Source: Bacteroidales bacterium
GTDB lineage: Bacteria > Bacteroidota > Bacteroidia > Bacteroidales > P3
Direction: 5' to 3'
NCBI GenBank assembly: GCA_017647065.1
Contig: JAGCLI010000223.1
Span: 1-11,000 of the forward strand
Length of the DNA: 11,000 nucleotides
Shown piece after piece: positions 6,159 through 11,000 of this stretch. The notes beneath the pieces were generated by a model. That model saw nothing but the letters and a program-made list of their open reading frames with translations, was not told where the DNA came from and searched no databases. The translations under genes and the position numbers were made by a program. Positions within the stretch are counted from its first letter, which is position 1. Each line of letters begins with the position of its first letter.

Positions 6159-6212
6159 TAAATACTTTTACTTATAAGTTGTCATAGTCAAATAAATTGA
6201 AAGTTTACAACC

Positions 6213-6860
6213 TTATCTAAGATCGATTATCTCGACTTGTGGATAAGCTTGGGTTGGAAAAGTAAAATCGTTTGTTTTAGTGGCTTGATTTGGTTTGTAA
6301 GAAGAAAATGTTATTTGATAGGTATTACCTCCTCTTACATGAATTGTCATTTCTTTTAGTCTATTGGTTGTTTTATTACTGATGATTCGTATTTTTGACA
6401 CATTAGTACTTTTCTTTGGAATAAGATCTATTACATAATCTGTTTCTTCTTCTCTTATTAGTTTTGGACGAAAGTCTTTTGAGTAAGTTTTTATCATGTT
6501 TGGAAAGTTGAAGATGTTGTTTGTTTGGTCTATTACAGAGAGTTCTACTTCTGAGGTTTCTTTTACGTAATGCCAATAATTTGTTCCATCGCAATAGTCT
6601 TCAAATCCTTGTGCTTTTAATTGGAATTTTGCTCCATTTGAAAGGAGTGTGCCTTTTTGTGTTTCTAATGTTTTATTGCCTGCTTTAATTGTCATTGTGT
6701 AGGCAATGAGTATTGGGGAGTCAGTCGTAATTTTTTTTGAGACTGCTTCTATGATTTTTTCTGCTTGCTTGTCTATTACTACTCCGTTTACTATTTGTTT
6801 TTGTGCAAAGGATATATGGATACAAAATAAGCAAATAAGAAAAATTAAGGCCTTTTTCAT
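6213..6860 (-). CDS. lolA: LolA-like outer-membrane lipoprotein carrier protein
   Basis: LolA is the periplasmic chaperone that carries lipoproteins from the inner-membrane Lol release complex to the outer membrane. The 215-residue precursor has a clear signal peptide (KK at 2-3, hydrophobic core at 4-16, probable cleavage after Ala19 in SFA-Q). The mature part shows the antiparallel-beta pattern of the LolA/LppX fold: LIAYTMTIKAGNKTLETQKG at 51-70, YCDGTNYWHYVKETSEVEL at 89-107, and a C-terminus ending FPTQAYPQVEIIDLR (201-215), typical of Bacteroidota members. The ATG at 6860 is 5 bp after the ftsK stop, so the two genes are co-transcribed; ftsK followed by a lolA-like gene is a known arrangement in Bacteroidales. 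LolA sequences diverge strongly, so the functional name is somewhat less certain than the fold. Confidence 0.8.
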   Translation of the reverse strand: MKKALIFLICLFCIHISFAQKQIVNGVVIDKQAEKIIEAVSKKITTDSPILIAYTMTIKAGNKTLETQKGTLLSNGAKFQLKAQGFEDYCDGTNYWHYVKETSEVELSVIDQTNNIFNFPNMIKTYSKDFRPKLIREEETDYVIDLIPKKSTNVSKIRIISNKTTNRLKEMTIHVRGGNTYQITFSSYKPNQATKTNDFTFPTQAYPQVEIIDLR

Positions 6861-6865
6861 ATTCT

Positions 6866-9241
6866 CTATTTTAGGTATTCTTTTAAAATTTCATTTAGTT
6901 CTACTTCGGTTTTTACAAGAACTTCTCTTGCTTTACTTCCTTCAAACGGACCAACTATGCCTGCTGCCTCTAATTGATCAATGATTCTGCCTGCTCGATT
7001 ATAGCCTAAGGATAGTTTTCTTTGGATTAAGGATGTGCTTCCGTGTTGATGCATTACTACAAGGCGTGCTGATTCTTCAAATTTAGGGTCAAGTTGTTTC
7101 ATATCTACTTCTTTGCTTGGCTCAGATGTTTCATCTAAGTATTCAGGCAAAAGGAATGTTTCGTCAAATCCTCGTTGTGAACCTATATATTCTGATAATT
7201 GTTCAATTTCTTCTGTATCTATCAATGCACATTGTAAACGTATTAAATCACTCCCTGCTGAAATCAACATATCTCCTCGTCCTATTAGTTGTTCTGCTCC
7301 TGAGGTGTCGAGAATTGTTTTACTATCAACCCTACTACTTACTTTAAAGGCGATTCTTGCAGGGAAGTTGGCTTTAATTGTTCCTGTTATTATGTTTACT
7401 GTTGGACGTTGTGTTGCAATTATTAGATGTATTCCTACGGCACGTGCAAGTTGTGCAAGACGTGCAATAGGCATTTCTATTTCTTTGCCTGCTGTCATAA
7501 TTAAATCAGCAAACTCATCAATAACTAAAACAATATATGGGAGGTATCTATGTCCTTCTGTTGGCAATAGGCGTCTTGAACAGAATTTCGCATTATATTC
7601 TGTTATTTTTTTACAACCTGCTATTTTCAAAAGGTCATAGCGTTGATCCATTTCTATACAAAGCGAGTTTAGTGTGCGAACTACTTTTTTTACATCAGTA
7701 ATAATAGCTTCTTCGCTATCGGGTAGTTTTGCTAAATAGTGTCTTTCTATTTTGGAGTAAAGCGATAGTTCTACTTTTTTAGGATCGACCATTACGAATT
7801 TTAGATCGCATGGGTGTTTTTTAAATAACAATGATGATATAATGGCATTTAAGCCTACGGATTTACCTTGTCCTGTTGCTCCTGCCATAAGTAAGTGTGG
7901 CATCTTTGCAAGGTCGGCAACGTAAGGTTCGGAAGAAATAGTTTTTCCTATTGCTATTGGAAGTTCATATTTTGTATCAACGAATTGAGGTGAAGTAAGC
8001 ATTGTTTTCATTGATACTATTTGAGGATTAACATTAGGAACCTCTATACCAATTGTTCCTTTTCCTGGTATAGGTGCTATTATTCTAATACCCAAAGCAG
8101 ATAAGCTAAGGGCAATATCGTCTTCAAGATTTTTGATTTTGTTTATTCTTGTTCCCGGTGCAGGTACTATTTCGTATAGTGTTACAGTAGGTCCAGGAGT
8201 TGCAGATATTTTTACTATATCTATTTTATAGTTTCTAAGAGTGTTTACGATTCTATCTTTATTGGAAAGTAATTCTCTTTCGTCTATTACTTTATTATTT
8301 TTTTCGTAGTCGATTAGTATATCAACGGTTGGTTGTCTGTAAGAAGAAAGTTCTAATTTTGGATCATACGGCGTAGCTATTCCGTAATGCTCTTCTGTTT
8401 CTTCTTCAAAATCTTCTTCCTCTTCAATAGAGTCTTCTTCTATTTTTGTGTCTGTTTGAATTTCAAATTCAATTTCCTCTTTTTCTTCTTCTATTGTCGT
8501 GGTTTGTGGTTCTATATCAAATTCTATAATAGGCGGTATTTCTTCTGTTTTTTCTTTTTCTACAACAATTTTTTCTTCTTTTGTTTTTTCTTCTATTTTC
8601 TTTTCCTTTATTGGTTTTTCTCTTTTAGGTCTTGGTGTATTTATTTTGTTTATTGCACTAATCCATAGTTTTTTTACAAAAGAATATCTAACCCCGAAAA
8701 GAAGCATTGGGAAAATAAAAGTAAAAGCCAAATTAAATAAAGCAGTTCCAAAAACTCCTATTATTTTTATAAGCCAGCTATTAACCATTATGCCAACTAC
8801 ACCTGCAAAAACATCTAAGGTTGCAAAAGTTAAAGGAAAAGAAACAACAAAAAAACCAATGAAACAAGACAACCACATCATTATGACAAGGACACTAATA
8901 ATCCACTTGCCAATATTATTGATTGTTGCTTTAAATAATTTTAGAACTGCAAGAAATAAAAGAATAAGAAAACCGAAAGATGCTATTCCAAAAGAGTTGC
9001 TAATAAAAAAATTGGCAACTCTCGCACCTATTGGACCGCACCAATTATTTACATCAAGATTGTCTTGATTGAACCAAGTCCAATAAAAAGAGACAAAGGA
9101 TACAAAACAAAAAATAGTAAAAATAGCAACTAAAACCCCTATTATTTTAGGGAATTGTTCACTTTTTACAAAAGTAGAAACTGAACTTTTATTAGAGCCA
9201 TTTTTTGTTTTCTTGTTTTTTGAATCCTTTGTCTTTCGCAT
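6866..9241 (-). CDS. ftsK: DNA translocase FtsK
   Basis: FtsK is a septum-located hexameric DNA pump that clears chromosome ends from the closing division site and activates XerCD recombination at dif. The 791-residue protein begins with a basic tail (1-29), then about four membrane segments (around 31-53, 84-103, 112-134 and 143-184). A short low-complexity linker, K/E-rich then E-rich, follows (204-285). The motor comes next: an alpha domain (about 300-420), then the RecA-like beta domain with Walker A GATGQGKS at 454-461 and Walker B VLVIDEF at 571-577, plus LIIATQRP at 606-613. A C-terminal winged-helix gamma domain (about 722-780) would read the orienting sequences on DNA. All motor motifs are intact. 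The linker is far shorter than in E. coli, as is usual outside gamma-proteobacteria. The ATG at 9241 lies 22 bp after the stop of the upstream secreted protein gene, implying one operon. Confidence 0.96.
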   Translation of the reverse strand: MRKTKDSKNKKTKNGSNKSSVSTFVKSEQFPKIIGVLVAIFTIFCFVSFVSFYWTWFNQDNLDVNNWCGPIGARVANFFISNSFGIASFGFLILLFLAVLKLFKATINNIGKWIISVLVIMMWLSCFIGFFVVSFPLTFATLDVFAGVVGIMVNSWLIKIIGVFGTALFNLAFTFIFPMLLFGVRYSFVKKLWISAINKINTPRPKREKPIKEKKIEEKTKEEKIVVEKEKTEEIPPIIEFDIEPQTTTIEEEKEEIEFEIQTDTKIEEDSIEEEEDFEEETEEHYGIATPYDPKLELSSYRQPTVDILIDYEKNNKVIDERELLSNKDRIVNTLRNYKIDIVKISATPGPTVTLYEIVPAPGTRINKIKNLEDDIALSLSALGIRIIAPIPGKGTIGIEVPNVNPQIVSMKTMLTSPQFVDTKYELPIAIGKTISSEPYVADLAKMPHLLMAGATGQGKSVGLNAIISSLLFKKHPCDLKFVMVDPKKVELSLYSKIERHYLAKLPDSEEAIITDVKKVVRTLNSLCIEMDQRYDLLKIAGCKKITEYNAKFCSRRLLPTEGHRYLPYIVLVIDEFADLIMTAGKEIEMPIARLAQLARAVGIHLIIATQRPTVNIITGTIKANFPARIAFKVSSRVDSKTILDTSGAEQLIGRGDMLISAGSDLIRLQCALIDTEEIEQLSEYIGSQRGFDETFLLPEYLDETSEPSKEVDMKQLDPKFEESARLVVMHQHGSTSLIQRKLSLGYNRAGRIIDQLEAAGIVGPFEGSKAREVLVKTEVELNEILKEYLK
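8390..8640. repeat. Purine/pyrimidine-skewed low-complexity tract within ftsK
   Basis: The plus strand here is dominated by TTCTTC/TCTTTT-type pyrimidine runs and the minus strand by GAA and AAA codons. It encodes the charged FtsK linker (about residues 200-284), so the strand bias follows from the Glu/Lys-rich protein. Repetition is imperfect and no fixed unit length is visible. Confidence 0.6.
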
Positions 9242-9263
9242 TATTTATTTAAGTCTTAATTGA

Positions 9264-9959
9264 TTAAAAATCTTCTTCTGCTCCTGCTCCGCCACCCATT
9301 GCTTCTTGAAGGATTTGAATCTTTTCTTGGAATTCTTCCATAGTAAGTTCTTCATATCCTGTTTCTAACAATAGGTCAGTCTTTTTAACCTTTCCGTCAA
9401 TTACTTCAACAGCAGTGAAAGTACAAGAAAGAGTTTCTGCATATTGAACAGTGTATTCAAAAGGCATTGCTTGTAGGCCTGGATAGTTTGTCATATCAAG
9501 AGAAGGACCTAAATCTTTACAAGCCCAGAAAGTTTCTGTTTCTTCAACGTTTTCTGCGTTTTTATAAGTTGCAACAACTTCGTGAGCAGTCTTTCCTGCC
9601 ATATCTTTTGTCTTACCTGTGAAGTTATAAGTTACTGCTGTGAAAGCTGAATCTGGCATTTTTTCTCTTATATACCATTTTCCAGAAACATCTTCCAATG
9701 GAATTTGAGAAAAATCAAACATAAGAGTTGCTGTTTTCTTTTGAGCGTCAGTCAAAACCATAGCACCCATAGTCATATCCATGTATTTGGTTTTTTCTTC
9801 AAATACTTTAACTTCATATTCCGCTGGTAATCCTTGAGGAACATCACCAGACCAAGTTAATTGATACTTAATTGTTCCAGCCCATTTGCCTTGTTGAGCT
9901 TGAAGGCTTAATGTAAAAGCACTAACTAAAAGTGCGAATAACAAAATGTGTTTTTTCAT
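9264..9959 (-). CDS. Secreted DUF4412-like protein
   Basis: The 231-residue precursor has a signal peptide (KK at 2-3, hydrophobic core at 5-18, probable cleavage after Ala21 in LQA-Q), with no lipobox cysteine, so the mature protein is likely periplasmic or released. The mature part alternates strands and loops: GTIKYQLTWSG at 28-38, a segment running to KYMDMTMGAMV, then GKWYIREK, and GKTKDMAGKTAHEVVATYK followed by a tryptophan/cysteine strand (FWACKDLG). This order resembles the DUF4412 family, beta-rich secreted proteins of Bacteroidota with no assigned function. The C-terminus ends in a Gly/Ala/acidic tail (GGGAGAEEDF). It is the first gene of the minus-strand cluster continuing into ftsK and lolA. 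Family assignment is from pattern recognition and is moderate; the secreted nature is secure. Confidence 0.7.
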   Translation of the reverse strand: MKKHILLFALLVSAFTLSLQAQQGKWAGTIKYQLTWSGDVPQGLPAEYEVKVFEEKTKYMDMTMGAMVLTDAQKKTATLMFDFSQIPLEDVSGKWYIREKMPDSAFTAVTYNFTGKTKDMAGKTAHEVVATYKNAENVEETETFWACKDLGPSLDMTNYPGLQAMPFEYTVQYAETLSCTFTAVEVIDGKVKKTDLLLETGYEELTMEEFQEKIQILQEAMGGGAGAEEDF

Positions 9960-9993
9960 ACTTACTAATTTTAATAATTTCTATTCTAATCTG

Positions 9994-10001
9994 CAAAAAT
10001 A
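9994..10001 (-). promoter_or_regulatory. Possible -7 element for the DUF4412-ftsK-lolA operon
   Basis: On the minus strand this reads TATTTTTG, matching TAnnTTTG, 34 bp upstream of the ATG at 9959. No convincing -33 TTTG lies at the expected distance. The region is AT-rich, so a chance match is possible. Confidence 0.35.
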
Positions 10002-10029
10002 CAAACTTTCTCTTAGAAAATATAGTTTT

Positions 10030-11000
10030 TTACGCTTTTTTAGACATAGAATCCTTTAATAACATCAAACGATTAACAACATTTACCTCACTTACCCCCG
10101 AATCGAAATCCAAAGAAAGCAGACTTAAATCAGGATATAATTGTTTTATCTTATTCTCAACACCTTTGCTGATAATATGATTTGCAATACAGCCAAAAGG
10201 TTGAAGACTTATTACACCATCTGCTTTGTTACGTGCCAAAGAAACAATCTCTGCGGGCAAAACCCAGCCTTCTCCAAACTGAGCAATCAAAGGAATAATA
10301 TTTTTAACCTCATCGGCCAATTCATAAATATCTTCTATTGGAGAATAATACTTAAACTTAGAAATGATATTGTTGAATTTCGCAATTTCTTTCTTTACTA
10401 AAACATACAATAACTTCATTATAGGATTAGGAATAGAAGAAGTATCAACATTATTTTCAAGTTTGCTATCTCTATTTACAAAGAATTGTGTCATAAAAGG
10501 CGTTAAAGTCGGAGGAATTACCTCTATTTTTTGACTCATTAACCACGCAACAATATTTTGATTAGCAAAAGGGTGGAATTTCAAAAAGATTTCGCCTACT
10601 ATTCCGACCTTTTTTCTTTCTAAATATTCCTTTGGCAATAATTTATTAAACTCTTTAACAGCATTTTTAAGCAAAGCAATCAATCCTTTACGATCTTTTT
10701 CCAACACAATAGGCTTTGCTTTTTGCAAATATTGATTTTTCAAATCCAATGCCAAAGAAGGATTTTCTATTCTTACAGCAGTAGAATGATAAAGTTTAGA
10801 AAGACAATCGCCAAACAATATTGCATCAAAAGCAATTACCGCAATATTTTTAAAATCGAGTTTAAAGCCCGGTTGATTGCTTCTTACATTGCTCGACATT
10901 GCAGCAGAAATAACAGGCACATTAGCAAAACCTGCATCAACAAGAGCTTTACGTATAACGGGATAATAATTTGAGGCTCTACATTGACCACCTGTTTGAG
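10030..11000 (-). CDS. Acyl-CoA dehydratase/activase-type protein, C-terminal part (runs off right edge)
   Basis: The minus-strand frame is open from the window edge to a TAA at 10032-10030, giving 322 full codons of the C-terminal end of a larger protein. It opens with QTGGQCRASNYYPVIRKAL (cysteine codon at 10981-10983) and VDAGFANVPVIS. Further on come VGEIFLKFHPFANQNIVAWL and, near the end, QPFGCIANHIISKG (cysteine codon at 10189-10191) with LSLDFDSGVSEVNVVNRL. These blocks match the 2-hydroxyacyl-CoA dehydratase (HgdB-like) region that ends the large proteins annotated as acyl-CoA dehydratase activase-related, whose N-terminal part holds BadF/BcrA-type ATPase domains. Such proteins are inferred to do iron-sulfur-dependent radical dehydration or an activation step; the real substrate is unknown. 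The true start and any ATPase domains are outside the window. Confidence 0.82.
   Translation of the reverse strand, partial: QTGGQCRASNYYPVIRKALVDAGFANVPVISAAMSSNVRSNQPGFKLDFKNIAVIAFDAILFGDCLSKLYHSTAVRIENPSLALDLKNQYLQKAKPIVLEKDRKGLIALLKNAVKEFNKLLPKEYLERKKVGIVGEIFLKFHPFANQNIVAWLMSQKIEVIPPTLTPFMTQFFVNRDSKLENNVDTSSIPNPIMKLLYVLVKKEIAKFNNIISKFKYYSPIEDIYELADEVKNIIPLIAQFGEGWVLPAEIVSLARNKADGVISLQPFGCIANHIISKGVENKIKQLYPDLSLLSLDFDSGVSEVNVVNRLMLLKDSMSKKA

Noticed and set aside
6072..6161. 29-codon plus-strand reading frame in the 6024-6212 spacer
   Set aside because: No promoter, no ribosome binding site and no recognisable sequence; it overlaps the inverted repeat and is about as long as expected by chance.
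6170..6211. ACTTATAAGT palindrome and GTTGT/ACAAC arms just after lolA, as a lolA terminator
   Set aside because: The stems are short and AT-rich, and no T-tract follows on the minus strand.
7113..7640. 175-codon plus-strand frame opposite the ftsK motor domain
   Set aside because: It lies wholly within the conserved motor-coding sequence on the other strand and has no start signals or family resemblance.
8499..9068. Long plus-strand frame opposite the ftsK membrane and linker region
   Set aside because: It is antisense to a clearly coding, fully conserved ftsK; its low-complexity product mirrors ftsK codons and has no recognisable domain.
10007..10019. TTTCT/AGAAA hairpin after the right-edge gene as a terminator
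   Set aside because: The 5-bp AT-rich stem with a 3-nt loop and no following T-run on the minus strand is too weak to call.
10918..10920. GTG as the start of the right-edge minus-strand gene
   Set aside because: The frame stays open to 11000 and the upstream residues (QTGGQCRASNYY...) are a conserved family block, so the GTG is an internal valine.

Overview
The window looks like a chromosomal segment of an AT-rich Bacteroidota, most likely a Bacteroidales-type anaerobe. Three things point that way. Intergenic regions carry the phylum's TAnnTTTG-type -7 promoter element, with little sign of Shine-Dalgarno sequences. The gene set includes a ferredoxin-linked 2-oxoacid oxidoreductase, a four-helix FtsK followed by a LolA-like gene, and a DUF6078-like protein. 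Secreted proteins carry short Bacteroidota-style signal peptides. I saw no tRNA, rRNA, transposase, phage gene or CRISPR array.

Layout from left to right. On the minus strand, a divergent chorismate synthase (aroC, 101-1090) is followed 4 bp later by the first 32 codons of a lipoprotein gene that leaves the window at position 1. Divergent from these is korA-korB (1248-4115, plus strand), a two-subunit 2-oxoglutarate:ferredoxin-type oxidoreductase operon ending in a strong intrinsic terminator. Between korB and a convergent small cysteine-containing protein (4297-4728, minus) lies an array of three palindromes with an exact 21-bp period. Divergent from that protein is a two-gene plus-strand operon: an NrtR-like Nudix/winged-helix regulator (4922-5614) and a small macrodomain-like protein (5628-6023). 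Two similar 19-bp palindromes sit in its promoter region, with centres 52 bp apart, and one overlaps the predicted -7 element.

The right half is minus-strand. A secreted DUF4412-like protein (9264-9959), FtsK (6866-9241) and a LolA-like carrier (6213-6860) form a tight cell-envelope and chromosome-segregation operon. At the right edge, the last 322 full codons of a large acyl-CoA dehydratase/activase-type protein (10030-11000) run off the window.

Most of the window is conserved housekeeping. The parts most worth a second look are the Nudix-regulator/macrodomain-like pair with its paired palindromes (inferred ADP-ribose or NAD-related function, autoregulated), the 21-bp palindromic array, and the unusual active-site-region substitutions in chorismate synthase.
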